From Marisa cornuarietis (taxonomy: Eukaryota; Mollusca; Gastropoda; Architaenioglossa; Ampullariidae): a DNA stretch of 64,000 nt. A program made the translations under genes and the position numbers. The notes under the pieces were generated by a model. That model searched no databases and had not been told where the DNA came from. It worked only from the letters and a program-made list of their open reading frames with translations. This document shows, piece by piece, positions 15,301-30,080 of this stretch (position 1 is its first letter; each line of letters opens with the position of its first letter). The stretch spans positions 806,001-870,000 of the forward strand of contig SMMW01000047.1 of NCBI GenBank assembly GCA_004794655.1, given 5' to 3'.

Positions 15301-18300
15301 AAATCTCTCCCCGGCATAAAACAGAAAAAAACGATGTGAAACAAAGAAAAGTAATTTCAACCAGCGAATAAATGAAAACATAGCAACACCATCCCCCTTC
15401 CCCTAGCACAGAAAACCCACCCAAAAGAACAGGAATAAAGCTGTTGCTGGATCATGCAGGAAGATTTAGCACGTAAAACTCAGCTGTATATCAACACTAG
15501 TGTACTTATCTTGACAAAGGGATTCTGGCTGTCAAGAAACTGTGAAAAGTTTACACATGCAACTTACCTTCTTAAACTCAATGTTGCCCAAGTGCAAGAT
15601 GGCTGATAAGACACAAAATATTCTGGAAAAAAAGATATAGCAAGCATTCCTGTAGATCTGGAGATTCAAAATTAATAAAACAGCTTATAACTTTCTATCC
15701 TATGAATGGAGCAGACCTTAAAAATATTAACAAAAGCCAAGTCAGAAAAATTAACTAAATCGAAACAAGAGTGAACAAATGCCAAGCAGATGCGAGAAAA
15801 AAAAGAAGACAAAATGCATAGCATACTTTCTTTGTGTTTCTGGAGAGAAGCCCACCATCTCCATGGACTGTTTAAGTCGTGCAAACTCGTGCACTTCATC
15901 AACTCCTTCAAGTGTGGACTGGCTCTGAAAACATTTTCATAAACACAAATCTGTAGGACACACACTATCTTGATCTGTTTATCATGTCACAGAAGCTTAT
16001 AAACTGGTTTTAAAACTGCCAAGTAGACTTGCATAAACTCATTTCTTGTACTAACTGCAACAGCCACACAAAACTTAACAGTTTGCTATTTGATTTGAAC
16101 TGAGGGGACATCTGGCATGACAAATGTACTTGAAATGATAAAACATAACTTAAAAACAAAACTAGACATGATATGAGGGATGAAGGCTAAGCACACAATT
16201 TCAAACTGCTTTTTTCATTTAATGCCGTAAGGCAGTCATATATCTGAATTAATGCAATAAAAGGGAAGAAGAGAGCTGGAAAAAAAGGAAATGGATTTGC
16301 AATATTTTTTGACTTTTTTTTAACAGTTTTGTTTGCACATGTGTACACATACATAATAAATTTGCTTTCCAGTCAAAAGAGGGTGGGTGACATCTTCCCA
16401 AGACATTATTAGCACAAGGCTTCAGGAAACATTGACAGAATTCTGGTTTTAACTGTCTTTTTCCTGGTATTTGAAAGCTTGTACAAATGCCAATTCTGAA
16501 AATGTTTGGTAAATTGACAAAAAGCTAAAATTATGTCACATTCGTCCACCCCTTTAAAAACTTGAAAAAAAGTACATCAGCAAGTTGGACATCTGAGTGT
16601 GAATACATGCATGTATAATCTCACTGTATCAGAACCACACTCATTCAATATCATCTCTGTACTGGGACATTAGCATGACTGTCAGTGCCCAACACAAATG
16701 CTAGCAAAATACACTTATCCTGCCTTTGACACTACACAGTTAGAAGGAGAAGGGGCGCACTTTTCACACAGGATCAGGCCCAGTGAACTCAAGAGCTGCT
16801 TCCTCCCTCTAGAAAACAATGAGGATTGTTGTGACACGTGTGTGTATATGTGTGTGTTTTTTTCATGACAGCTATTTTCCTGGCTGGCAGTCACACAAAT
16901 TATAATTATCTTAATTTACTGCACTTTCACTGTCTGGCTTTTGCTTACGACAAGCATGTGCAATCTCAGCATGCTTTTGTTCTTTCAAGAACTATTTAAG
17001 TTTCGTATAAGGTTCATGTATAGCACAACAATAGCAATATTCCCTGTGTATGCGCTAACTAAAACCTCTCTCTCTTTTTTAATGCCTTCTCTGTCTACAG
17101 TATCCTCTCATCAAGCACTGATTTTGTCTGTTAGCATAATTTCAAAGAAATCTCCAGCCTAACAGAAGTAAAGGAACAAAAACAGCATGTGACCTCTGTG
17201 ATAATGCACAACCCACACTGTCTCTGGTCCTGTGCCTAAGCAGCAGCCAAACTAGCTCCTCTTTAACAATAATAAACATTAAAAGACCAAGTAATAATAA
17301 TAAACATTACAAGTCCCAATGAGTCCCCTCCCTCTACCTCTTCAACAACAAAAGGACCAAACTCCTACACATTTCAGGAACAAGTGGAATTGGATCTGAA
17401 TACAGTTGAAGCCTCGCAGTTGTAGAATACCTAGAGGTTAATACTTGCAGTTGCAGAATAGCTAAAAGTTTATACTTTTTGTATCACCATGAAATCATGG
17501 GAGTATAGACCAATTATGTGAGAAGTAAGTATTGTGAATGTCACATATACATTCTAAGCTAAGATATATATGACAACAGATATCTACCAAGCCTTTCATT
17601 TGCTAATTTTAGGGATCTCTGTGTGAGATTGAAATCTGACAAATTATATTCACCAAGGCTTTGAAAATGGCCTAATTACAAATGTCTTACCACTGAATCT
17701 AGAAAGGCACTCTGTGTTATGTTCAGACAAAGCGTTTAATGAAAGAACAAATTACCATGTCAAGATACCTAAAATTCAAAGCTGCTTGACAATGTCAACA
17801 AAAGTGCATGTTAATAGGTTGGGTGCTCTTTGGCTGTTATCTGTGACTGGGACAAACATCACTGCCAAGAGCAATCAAATGCCTAATACATAATGCATGG
17901 TCTGGTCAACAATTCTCAACAAATCAACAAAATCTACAATGTATTAGGGGCACAGTCTTGTGGTGGCCATGAAAAGCTGTTTTCTATCCCATGCAGAGCA
18001 TTATATTTATCCAAGGAATCATCTAGGACAGGTAGCGAGCCTGAGATAACTAGGTAATAGCAATAAAAAAGTTAACTTCAGGATGCAAATTTTGTATCGC
18101 ATCTTACAGATAAAATGTCCCTGCCAAAGAGGTGTTCTTTTTTGAAAGTATAATTCTGCAGCTGGTCGAGACAGCATAACTTCTAGTGCTTGTGGATTAT
18201 CTGGCTAAGAGGTCTCTCCTTTGTGAACGGATGTGCATGAGCATCAATAAATGCAAGGGTTAATGCTTGCACATGCATGTGTATTCACATCACAATGAAA

Positions 18301-19101
18301 ATCATTCATGCACACATATGTATGCACATGTGCATGCATGCACACACACACACACATTCCCTCTTATTATCCCTGCACTCATAAGGAATGATCCTCCAAC
18401 TCCAAGACATTTGCCACTTCACCATCCTAAGTAGACTGTTGAGTCATTTATAACCTCTTGTGCAAATGAGAGATTTTTCTACTTGACCCTCTTCACAAGG
18501 GCGCTTCTAGTCCTCAGCACATTGCGCAACTGAACAATGGCCATACATGCACAGATCCAACAGTCTTCCCCTACCACTCACAACCAATTCAATGCCTGGG
18601 TAGATATGCAAGTATATATACACATGCACGTATGTGTATATATAGAGATATATCTATTTAAATACATGTGTGTGTGCATGTGTGTCCCATGAGAGAGAGA
18701 GAGAGATAATGTTAAAGCCTAAATGAAGTCAAGTTTGAAGATGTTGTGAAGATACAGAACAGTCATTACTTTGTTACAAAATGCACAGTAAATTTATAGT
18801 TCTTTTAAGAAAAGCACATGTGGATTGCCTAAATTCTAATTATTGATGTTGCAGAAATATGAGACCTTGAAGCTAATATTACCCAATCACTGTCATTGTC
18901 ACTGTCAACCATCACATCAGCAACCATGTTTCGGAAAAGACTGAAGATTCATTTTTTTACTTAAGGAGGACTTCAATAACCAAGCACCACTTCTGTCTTT
19001 ATTATTTTTTACTTTTCTGTTCTTTTATTTTTTTACTTCTCTTCTGATTTTGCTGCGCAATGAGCATTCTTCTGAATAGATACTTGCGCATTATAAATGG
19101 A

Positions 19102-19142
<41 letters not shown>

Positions 19143-22100
19143 CTGAGTCTACTTTTCAGACTTTACAGGAAACGAGATCTTGACTTCTTTCCAAAACCCA
19201 CGTGGCTGGCACTGCAGTCTTCAAAGACTTATCTCATGGAAACGTTCAAGTTATTTGCTCTGATTTGGGGAATTAGAATCTTTAAATGTTATGCTCATTT
19301 ATTTGAAAAAACACATTGACCTCAGGTTAGCCTTTGACACCACACACTGTGAAACTTTGGTGTACAACCAGACACAGAAATCTTAAGCAACTGGGTAGTT
19401 TACAACTTGCTATGCTTCTCTAATATTAGATAAATAACTTCCTCTCAACAAGATCAGCAAGTGGTTAATCAAATCCCTAAGAAGATGACATGATGTCTTT
19501 CCCAAACAGATAAAAATGCAGGACAGAAATAGAATCACTGATCACCCATGGCTTTTATGGAATACAAAGAACTGAATGTATGGATGGTTTGGAAGTTTGG
19601 GGAATCACTCCCACAAGAGTTCATAGCAGCGCCAACACTATAGTTAAAACAAAATTCTAAAAAAGAATTATTAGAACACAAAACACATCTTTGTGGAATA
19701 TTCACTCTCATAATCTCCAGCAGTGCAAACAAGAACACCTACAAAATGATGGTTAAGCCTGGATGTATCATGGTAGTAAGAACATAGGAATGTCTAAAGT
19801 CCACCTACATGAAAAAGTAAACTAAAATTGTGTACAAGTAGACTACATTTACTGTTGCATTTTATATACAATGGTTTTTTTTTGGTGTTGGTTTATCCTG
19901 ATTTTACTAACAACTCTACTGAAAGTACCAATGTCTCAGAGTGACCTTAACATTTTATTAAACTGTTTAGTCTGAAAAGTTCTGGAAATATATGATCTGT
20001 GCTTTCTGGCATGTCATAAAAGCACATATTTGTTGGAGGTTGGGGGGGGGAGTTAGTTTGTGGCATCATAAACTCAAACCTCTTTGACAGGTCCTGCTGT
20101 ACCAGCTCACAAATTGTCGGTAAGTCTGCTACATTGCATGGGCTTCTAGAGCTACTGTGTGCTGTGATTTGCACTAATGTATGCAATCACCTCTAAACTG
20201 CTGATCACAAACAAGGCAGATTGATTATGGAAATAGCAATGGAAGATAAAAGACAAGAACTGGCATTGCAATGATAATGCATTGTGTGACACCAACAATG
20301 CTATAAAGCAGACCAGGTTTAGTGATGTATAAAAACTACAGCACATAAAAGTGTGCATACATTTGAGTGTGTGTGTGTGTGTGAGAGAGAGAGATAATGA
20401 GAAAAAAATTAAGCAATTATAAATTACGAGGAAACGGAGCACATACATGTGGTGTGTATAATATTGTATGCACATAAAGGACAGATGATAGCATTCTAAA
20501 CAATATTTTTGAGGAACTTTAACATACCATTTCAATTAAAGAGAAACTAATGATGCATACTACAGCAAATGCAGAATATTCAAGGACCTCTTCTAGGAAA
20601 AAAAGTTTGTTTGTAAGAACAAGTAGATATGGGGAAAAGTAAATGCTCTTATCTTGTAAGCACAGTGCTCACCTGAGACAGGTAACGATAATCTTCTGGG
20701 TGTGACAATGACAAGATCTCACGCTCTTTTTCATCAGCTCCCGCCAACATGTAGTAGAATACATGGTAATTCCTGCAAAACATTTGAATTGTATATTACC
20801 ACCTATATTCACTATTAACTCACAATGAGCTCTGCCACATGGAAAATTGTGATTTCCAAACTAAACTAAAATCAAACGTGGTTTCCTTCCCTTTCTCTGA
20901 GACACACACAATATTTTGATAATGGCTGCAGTCAGTTTAACTTTTAAATGATGTCACACACACTAGGTAGCACTCTTTCTGAAATTTTACAATCTGATGC
21001 ATCTGGAAATGCAGTGAAATGCAACAGATACACAGATCCTTCCTTTCTTTTTTTTTTTTTAGTAACTGTGGAGTGTGACTAATGATGAAACTTTTTTGGG
21101 AGACAGAAGTGAGAGAAAAAGGCAAAGGATGGTAAAGCCAGATGGCACTCAGGATCAACCACTTTACACAACCCCAAATATCAGGTGTACATATATTTTG
21201 CTAAGCACTCTCATATGTCCGTTGTCCTGAATACAATGTGTGTCTATGCATGTATATACGAGAGACAAAGCAAGAAGACAGACAAAATAAAACAAAGCAA
21301 AGAAGGGATGTGCAAACTTTCCGCTGCATGCTAGATTGACCACCACACAAGATGTGGCAATTAAAATTTGTCCCATGGACATGTCTGAATCTCTTTTTGA
21401 CAATTCCTTCTTACCCCAAATTTCTCCAAGCTGATTATATTTCTTTATGTTCAGATATATGCTATTTCACCATACAAAAATCTGTATAGATGGAAAGATT
21501 AAAATGTGATGATCAGAACAGGGATTGTGAATAGGATGTCATTTGTGCTCAGCCCAGCCAAGAACAATTCACCATGGAAGTCTTACAGAGAAGCAACACA
21601 AAGCGACCTAAATCTAAAGATAAGACTATTTATCACAGAAGGCAATTAGAAGCAGATCTATCAGAGGCACAGCAACAATCAACAATACTATAACACATTC
21701 ATAACCACTCCACCAGACAAATTACAATCATCTGGACAGGATTAAGAAAATTCAGCACTTCTCTAATTTTAACAGATAAGTCATGTGTCTTAAACTGAAT
21801 AAAGAAAGCATTAAAAGCATTAGCCAAAGCCATGTTGTAAACGTCTTGTGATGGAGATTTAAGTTTCTTGGCCCTTAATCTGATCTTCAACAGTGGTCAT
21901 TTTCTTGAGGCCAGGCCAAGCTGCGTGAATGCTGCCTGCATCAAACTGAGATTCCACTTTATATTGCATGAATCCCAGACACTTAATCCCCGGACACTTA
22001 AACCCCTAGACACTTAATCCCCGGACACTTAATCCCCTAGACACTTAATCCCCAGACACTTAATCCTCAAAATGAAATTTCAACTCAAAAAATTATGAAG

Positions 22101-25100
22101 TGAATGAAAAATTTAATTCAAATTCAAATAATACTTAACTTCAACATTTATAACATCCCAGTCTTATGAGAGTTACCCAGAGTTACCACGCGACACATTT
22201 CTCTTACGGTTATAATATTTATAGTTCACAAAATAGCAGTTTTGAGTGTTGTGTCGCGATTTGGGGATTAAGTGTCTGGGGATTAAGTGTCTAGGGGATT
22301 AAGTGTCCGGGGATGAAGTGTCCGGGGATTAAGTGTCTGGTCACCGATCTTCAACAGTGGTCATTTTCTTGAGGCCAGGCCAAGCTGGGTGAATGCTGCC
22401 TGCATCAAACTGAGATTCCACTTTATATTGCATGAATCCCAGACACTTAATCCCCGGACACTTAAACCCCTAGACACTTAATCCCCGGACACTTAATCCC
22501 CTAGACACTTAATCCCCAGACACTTAATCCTCAAAATGAAATTTCAACTCAAAAAATTATGAAGTGAATGAAAAATTTAATTCAAATTCAAATAATACTT
22601 AACTTCAACATTTATAACATCCCAGTCTTATGAGAGTTACCCAGAGTTACCACGCGACACATTTCTCTTACGGTTATAATATTTATAGTTCACAAAATAG
22701 CAGTTTTGAGTGTTGTGTCGCGATTTGGGGATTAAGTGTCTGGGGATTAAGTGTCTAGGGGATTAAGTGTCCGGGGATGAAGTGTCCGGGGATTAAGTGT
22801 CTGGTCACCGATCTTCAACAGTGGTCATTTTCTTGAGGCCAGGCCAAGCTGGGTGAATGCTGCCTGCATCAAACTGAGATTCCACTTTATATTGCATGTT
22901 GACCTGACGAATAGCATTCCAGACTTCTTTATTTACCAGCTTCATGCCAGAACTCATGAAAAACACAGACTTCATTTTTCATTAAGCAGTGTTCTTAATC
23001 TTAAGCTCCTGGACACCCAAGATCATCTCTATCAGGCAACACAAAAATCTTTCCTTCCTCTTTACAGCTAAAGTTAAACAAAATTTGCATGCAGGGGATG
23101 TGTGTTGTAATTAATAAAATAGTCAAGAACTAGTCACAGATGATTAACACCAGCGCCATTCTGATGGGCCTCTGGTACTGAAACAGATCTAGGCAGCAAG
23201 GCTGTCAATAAAAATGTCTCTATAAGTGCCTCATTTTTTTTAATTGGTGTTTTACAAGCCAGCAACTAAGGCTATATCACGGCAAGGCAGACAGCCCTGT
23301 AAACACATGCCACGTGCAGAGAAAGAACAGCGTGCCCGAGACGAGAACTGAACCCAGGACAGCCAACCTTCATTGTATTGGTGACAGGCGCTAACCGTTG
23401 CGCCACCGGACCGCCAAGTGCCTCATAAAAGGCACGCGCACACCAAACACACACAGTGTGACACAGAGCTGTTGGTACAGATTCCCCTCCCCACTACCCA
23501 AACAGCCTGGGGAATCGAATGAAGCGAGTGACGACACACAGCGCAAGCCTCCCTAAAGGAAGATTTGCTTCCTCTGCCTCCCGGAAGTGTGATGGTGAAC
23601 GCGCACAGCGCTCATTCCGAGCCATTAAGCCAGCTCATTTGCCGCCCTTAGAATATATCTAGGCCCAGGATGCGCGCCCACGAAATGGAGATGCCCAGGA
23701 TACCAGGCAGAAGGGATCTCTGGGCCCATGTCTTCTAAGATATAGCCGACAGATTCGCGCTTACGGAAACGCTTAATTAAAAAAAAAATCAAACAAACAA
23801 AAACTAATGGGCGGAAAATTGGAGATTGCTTACAAATTAAAGAAAAAAAGACCTCCATGCATACGGTTAGCTAGATGGGAATAGGGAAATCGCTGCGGTA
23901 TACCCCTGCCGTATCTTCAGCAGGTTAGATTGCTATTTAGTAAGAGGAAGAAGCCGGCTTAAAAAAAAAACCAAAAAACCTGCCAGCACCCATCACCATC
24001 AACTTCAACTGTACCACAGCAATCGCAGATGCCCATCAATCACATCCTCCTCCTCCTCCGCCGGCACGTATCAACGCCGTCTAAAGCCGCGAGAAAAGTT
24101 AACCTTGACTCCCGCTATGCCAAAATTTTCCACATACACTAGAATGATTTGGCGTTTACGTGTAGCTGTTAGCAGTCAAGTTTTTTTTTTTGAAGCTTTA
24201 GAAAAGATCTACATTCATATCGCCTGAAACCTGCAAAGTTTCAATTCAGCAAAATTTTAATAATAGAGCAATTGAAAAAAAAAACAACCCACGGTGAAGG
24301 TTCGAAACATTAGTCGCCATGTGAAGATCCTCGATAGGCAAGCAAAATTTTATCGAATGCTGAACGGCCCCGAAATTCATTACCTGCGTAGAAACTGCCG
24401 ACCAACATTTCACTAGCCGTCACAGATTAGGTGCACAACGCAACGCACTAGCTTGATGGTTAATTTAACGCAGGCAGCTCATGTGTTGCTGCGTGCGTCC
24501 GTGCACGTGCAAGTGATGTGGGGTGGCGGATTTGGGGTGGTTGGGGGAACTCTTAAAAACGGAGTTCCCGTGCATGTTTGTGTCGGCACACTATATATTT
24601 TTTTAGACTCTTCATCCCCCCACCTCCCCTCGTTGGTGCCTGCTTAGTGACAACACCGACCTACACGCTGCAGTACAACCTTTTGGCTCGGTGCGATGTT
24701 ACTCGAGATACGTGATGATGCACGGAAGAAAAACAAGGGATGACAATCTCGAAAAAAGACTGCAAACTACTCCCGTCAGAAGTCTCAGTAACGCACTCGA
24801 TCCTGTGATAAAGTGTACGTCTGTTCTCACAAAGACACAATGCACTGTAATACCACCTTGTGTAAATCTATGATAATGTAATGCAGTATAACAAAATTCA
24901 TTATAATGTAATGAAATCATTTAATGATGAAACCAAGGGGACCACTCTACAACTACCGACATTTTAAAACCACATCCAACCTTTTTATTAATACTTTTTT
25001 CTGCTATGCTTTGAAACCCTTTACTATAATGAGAAAGGGGTGTGAATCCATAGGTGTTGGAGATACAAAAGCACTGATGAATAACGGTTCACATCATCAC

Positions 25101-28100
25101 GATATAAAGACTCCAGGAGTAGGCGTCGCAATCCTACTGAAAACTTTTTTCTCTCTTGCAAGAGCACAACAAGAAATATACTAATCCTGCCCCTACCCTA
25201 CAGGTCTTCTTGCTTATGTACTCCAGCTTCACGTATGCCAGCAATACGCATTCAATGTCAAGGTATTTGTTGTGATACTGCGCAAGGGTTTGTGCGGACA
25301 TTCGTAACCAGGTAACTGCACAAAAAAGAAAGAGTCATACTGGCGCCTGCTGTGTACAGTAAATGCAAATATTTTGTTTTCCCCAACATTTTTGAGGTAG
25401 GTGGGTAATGTGTACAACTGACTTCACCGCAGTGCAAACATCTGCATCAGCGCGGGGACCTGGGGAGGGAGTTAGGGAGCCAAGCGTTACACGTGCAGAG
25501 TTGCCGGATAGGGTCGCGCACCAGGCGTCAATGTTTCAGGAAAAGCATGTTGTGGCCAGGGTAGCTCCTTCGTAATCCATGTCGCCACTATCGAATGGTG
25601 TGGCATCTGCAGCATCTTGGCTATTTACTGCATCTTTGGGAGGAGGAGGAGGAGGATGAGCGGGGCTGAAAGGGGTCGGGAATGAGGGGACTGCTAATCT
25701 TTACGACTTCCACTCTCCAAAACGTTGCCCAAGGTACGAATGTTGCTCGTGTTGCAGAACGTGTAGAACATGCACAAAATTCACGCCACGCCATCTTACA
25801 TTACGTATGTCTTTCTTTTTATTTAGTTACTGGCCCTGATCCAGGATTCCCCTCCCCCCACCCCATAAACAAATCCTACTATTTAAACAGAAGATGCGGC
25901 GTTGCTTTAACTGCAAGCTCAGAGTTAAAGTTTAGGAAATTCTGAAGCGAGCTTTATGTGGCCTAAAGAGAATTTTTTAAAGACAAGAAAAAAACCCCAT
26001 TGGGTAAGGATCCAAGCACACGTGTGTTTATGCTTGTGTGTGTGAAAGAGAAAGAGCGTGAGTGAGAAAGTAAGAGAGAAGAAAGAGGGAAAGGGAGATG
26101 GGACCATACGGAAACTGATTTGGCGAGCTACGAAGTACCCTCACGACGGGAGTAGCGAGCGAAGAAGGGGAGCGGAAGGGCACGCACTCCGTGTAGATGT
26201 TTACAAGCTCGCTGGAGGCTTCAGGTAAATACATGGTCTTCATCTGACGTTTGTGTTCGCTCTAAAATGTGGCGAAGTGGCTCTGATCTCCACCAGAAAC
26301 AACAGTAATAAACAGTCGATCAACCAAAAATATCTTAACACATACTGTTCTAGAAAAATCGCATACTTCCGTGTGCATGCATGCGTGTGTGTGTGTGTGT
26401 GCGTGCGAGCGCCTTACCCACTCCTTTTCCCCCCATGCCCCCGGTAGCCAAATTTTTCGAAAATCCCTAGCACATTGGGCCCGTAGTTATGAAACAGAAG
26501 TAACGTTATCCTGGGTTTAGTTGTGGGGCCAGAAGTATTGCGGAGGTCGCCTGGTAATCTAGAGGCCCCCGACTTCCGTGTGGTCTACAACTATGGCTAC
26601 AGAGGGCTTGCTGGGGCTCTAGGAACTCGCTTGTGGTAAATCCAGCGGTAATTTCTCGTTCGTGACTACACACGTGTGGTCTCTAATAGTCAGGAAACCT
26701 GAACGCTTACAACCTCAATGTTCGTCGATATGCGGGTGTTTGGCGTACACGACAATGGCCCAATCGCATTCGAACAAACCATCTACCACTGCCGACACAA
26801 GTCTACAATCTACCTTATACGCTCCACCTCCAAATACCCCCGTTCAGTCTGAAGCAGCCACAGTTTCTGCAAACTGATGAGACACAGTCATGTTCTCTAT
26901 CCCTTCGGACATGCTGTGCTCGTGTTTTCAAAAGGGCTGCATTCGGCTTAACGCACACATACCAACTAAGACATTTTAATGAAAGTACTCGCGCAGGAAA
27001 TCGCTCACTACTACCACGATGCCCTTTTCACCGAAGTTCGACCGACATGGACCCCTCGCTGAGCAGATGATCTTTGTTATCTGTGCTGATGATGTACGGA
27101 GAGCATCTGCTACGGGGGGGGGGGGGATAGAGACCTCCAGCGAGGAAGAAAAAACCCGGTAAGGGTGATATCGACTTCAAACGGAAAAAACCGCAAACGC
27201 CACACACACACACACGTATGTCTGTACGTCTCATACCCTCCACATTTACCTTAGGAACGTGAATATGTCTAGCTGTCTAGACCTTCCCGAGATGAACAAC
27301 CGGGCAGTGTGATGATAACATGTACACCGGCTAGTGATGACGCGCCAGACTAACCCGTATCGTGTAAAACCAACGAACGACCAAGGACTACATACAAGAC
27401 AAAGCCAAACCCATGGCGACAGCTTCAAACCTTCCTCCCCCGGCTCCCTGGCTGCACAAGCGACACAAGTCAACAAGTTCACGCAAGATGCCACGACATC
27501 ACAAGCATTATTAAAGATATACACTGGTAAAGGGAGTGCTCAGATCCTGTCTCCGACACATGCACTGTGAACTGTTTTTACTCTGAATGCCACCCATCTC
27601 GACTGGGTTTCACTTGTTCAGCGTGCTGTAGCTTTTGTTGTCGTCTGGAAGAAAAAAAAACCTATGAATAAGTTAACCAAATCATTTTCAGTGCCATCTG
27701 AAGTGCAGATGCTGCAGGAGGTACGCCAAACAAAGACAGCTTCAGTCTAAGTTATGATGCCAGGTACACTTCAAATCTGGAGTAACACCTCATTAGCTGT
27801 TTTCCTACCTTTCCAACTTCCTTCCTAAATAATTTGATAGTTAATGCCAGTGAAAGATCGTGGAAAAAGACAAAAAAGCTATATAATCATCAATGTTTAC
27901 CCATCCATAAATGCGAGGGATTTTCAGAGTTTTAGCTAAAATGTAGACCCCCACTCTATAAAAACATACTGGAGGTTTTATGGACCAGTAGCAGAAAAAA
28001 TTACATATTGAGAGGATTGAGAGTGACTGGCTGGAGGGGACTAGTTCTCTGTATTTTTGTGGTTGTCTCCGTTGACCTGTTGTGAGCTTCGTGCCTGCTA

Positions 28101-29115
28101 ATTGACACATGCTTCATTGGCCTTCTGTTCAATGATCTGCTTGTCTGCGGGGCTTTTCGGTTCCAACAACGGCCTTCTGATGTCCCATCGACTGTCAGCC
28201 TCCTTTACCTAGCGGGTTCTTTGGGCTATTCACCGGTGAGAAGGTCACACGGTGCAGTCTCTATCCTCTGTGCTTCACTATCATGTTGATCCTAGTGGTC
28301 GACGGATGATATCATCTACAGACAAAACTATTTCCAACTTGATCTGTTTGTATCATAGTTTCCTCATGACTTTGTAGATGTGTACTACAGCATCTGTGAA
28401 GAGATGCTACAGCCCTCCATTTAACATTTGCGACTATTGTTGATTTTTTGATTTAGTGCTGTAGAAAAACAACAACAACAAAACGACATAAAAAAACCCA
28501 CAAGTAATCTATCTTCTATGATATTATTCTCTTCTGCGGAAGCTTCTAGCGGTGTTCCACAATTCTTAAATCACCTGATCAACACAATATCTGAATCCCG
28601 TCTGGATTTGCGACTCACTATGGATGATGACAATGTGAAAATATTTTGTAAATATTATATCGGTGGATTTGCACTGCTTCACTGGCTTGTGAGCTCACTG
28701 GATAATATGGTTTTCTGAGAAGCATTTTGCAAGCTACTCTATGAGCAGGACAAACAATAGCGACTCGTGTCTGTTTGGTCCATCCTACGACCGGAACTGT
28801 AGTGTGGACAGGAGCATTTGCGCCATCACTTACAGTTTTTCAACTGGACTGAGTAAGTTAGGAGCGACTACTGGCTTCATGTTTCATCATCACATTAGTC
28901 ATTCTATAAAAATAACGTTTGCGTGTTATGTTGCGTGCGTCCGTGTATGTGTTCTTCTTCTATGTAGTTTACTATTATTATTTCTCTCTACTGCGAGTGG
29001 TGCACATACGATCTGTATATGCTTGGACTCTACTACATCGTCATTTTTATGTGTGTACAGCTCAGTGAGGCTGCTCCATAGAGGAATGAGCTATATAAAT
29101 ATGATTATATGATTA

Positions 29116-29155
<40 letters not shown>

Positions 29156-30049
29156 GTGATTGTTTGTTCCACACGCTTTTTATGCTTCCGACTGTCCTGA
29201 AGCCGCATTCGTGAAGTGAGGGTAAAGTCATTACCCGTGAGCAAAATGAGACAATCAAGGAGAAAAGTCTCGTCTCCGAAGTTTCAACGAACTGTCCAAA
29301 CCCTGCGGATATCCTTTATGTTGCTTTACACCAAGACATCGTTCCCACTTATTTATAGCTACTGTCCCAGAGATACAGCCATACATACCGAGTGTAGACA
29401 CCACTTTATAACTACGGAGACAAGATGCTTCCTTTAGAGCTCCAAGGAGCGACGATTACTTGGTTTCATGAATACGGCGTCAATTCTCTACGTTTCTGAA
29501 TCTGCACTTTTTTATTTTAAATTCATTAAGTTCCACTGCCATCCTGGAAATGAACCACATAATGACTATTTTTCAATTATTATTATCTTGATCCTTCTAA
29601 TCTTAGTCTCATTTTCATCCATGAAAAGTTGTCAACAAAATTTCATAGCAAGCAGTGACTCATCAGCTATCATGTTTGCTACAAAATTGTATGGTGAGAA
29701 TAATAATGTGAACTTTTATAGCCCGGTGCTCCAAGCTAAGCTCGCTGCACTTTACAAACACAAAAACATCACAAAGACACAAATCCTGTAGCTCTTTCTG
29801 TAACGGTAATGGAATGCCTGAATTGTTGCGCTGCCGAATGACATCCTGCTCACAGACTAAGATGTGGATGAATCACTGTTCAAACCTACAAATCATATGA
29901 CCACTTGACGAAACGAGCAGAGCCAGTCAACAGTCAGGAACGCATATAAAACTGCTAGTACCTTACGTGGTCACCAAGCAGAGTAAAAGTGCATTAAAAT
30001 AGTAAATCACATGACTGTTTGGCGTTGACGTTAGGTCTATGACAATGAC

Positions 30050-30080
<31 letters not shown>

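Larger units (their letters stand above)
21882..22897. repeat. Tandem array D-E-D-E-D: two foldback elements alternating with an 88-base flank
   Basis: D (88 bases, starting gatcttcaacagtgg) is at 21882-21969, 22346-22433 and 22810-22897. E (376 bases, the foldback-type MITE) is at 21970-22345 and 22434-22809. The period is exactly 464. The only difference I noticed between D copies is one base (ctgcgtg in the first, ctgggtg in the others), and the two E copies look identical, so the array is recent. D is a piece of the retrotransposon remnant around it. Confidence 0.92.
21690..23090 (-). mobile_element. Remnant of a non-LTR retrotransposon ORF2 (linker before RT), interrupted by foldback elements
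   Basis: On the minus strand, in pieces, it reads [38 protein letters not shown] and [19 protein letters not shown]. These match the order YK.kVE..F..G..R.AW.GLk.mt, then ..LN.Ff.RFdtHDfs, found between the endonuclease and reverse transcriptase of CR1/Jockey-like ORFs. Stops and frameshifts show decay. The 464-base tandem array at 21882-22897 is embedded in it. Confidence 0.7.

Noticed and set aside
20674..20676. Missing exon suspected between exons 6 and 7
   Set aside because: Vertebrate MYO9A is longer here, but YLSQ joins [10 protein letters not shown] in phase with a head spacing seen in other myosins.
21960..22830. Short regularly repeated units resembling a CRISPR array
   Set aside because: The units are end repeats of a foldback MITE in mirrored orientation without spacers, in an animal genome.
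23383..23415. Possible tRNA gene (A and B box-like motifs)
   Set aside because: The body continues into a conserved SINE domain, has target duplications and recurs at 55.2 and 62.7 kb; no tRNA cloverleaf closes.
28741..29112. 123-residue plus-strand open frame with a hydrophobic stretch
   Set aside because: The hydrophobic run comes from simple ct/gt-rich sequence and the end runs into a retroposon tail.
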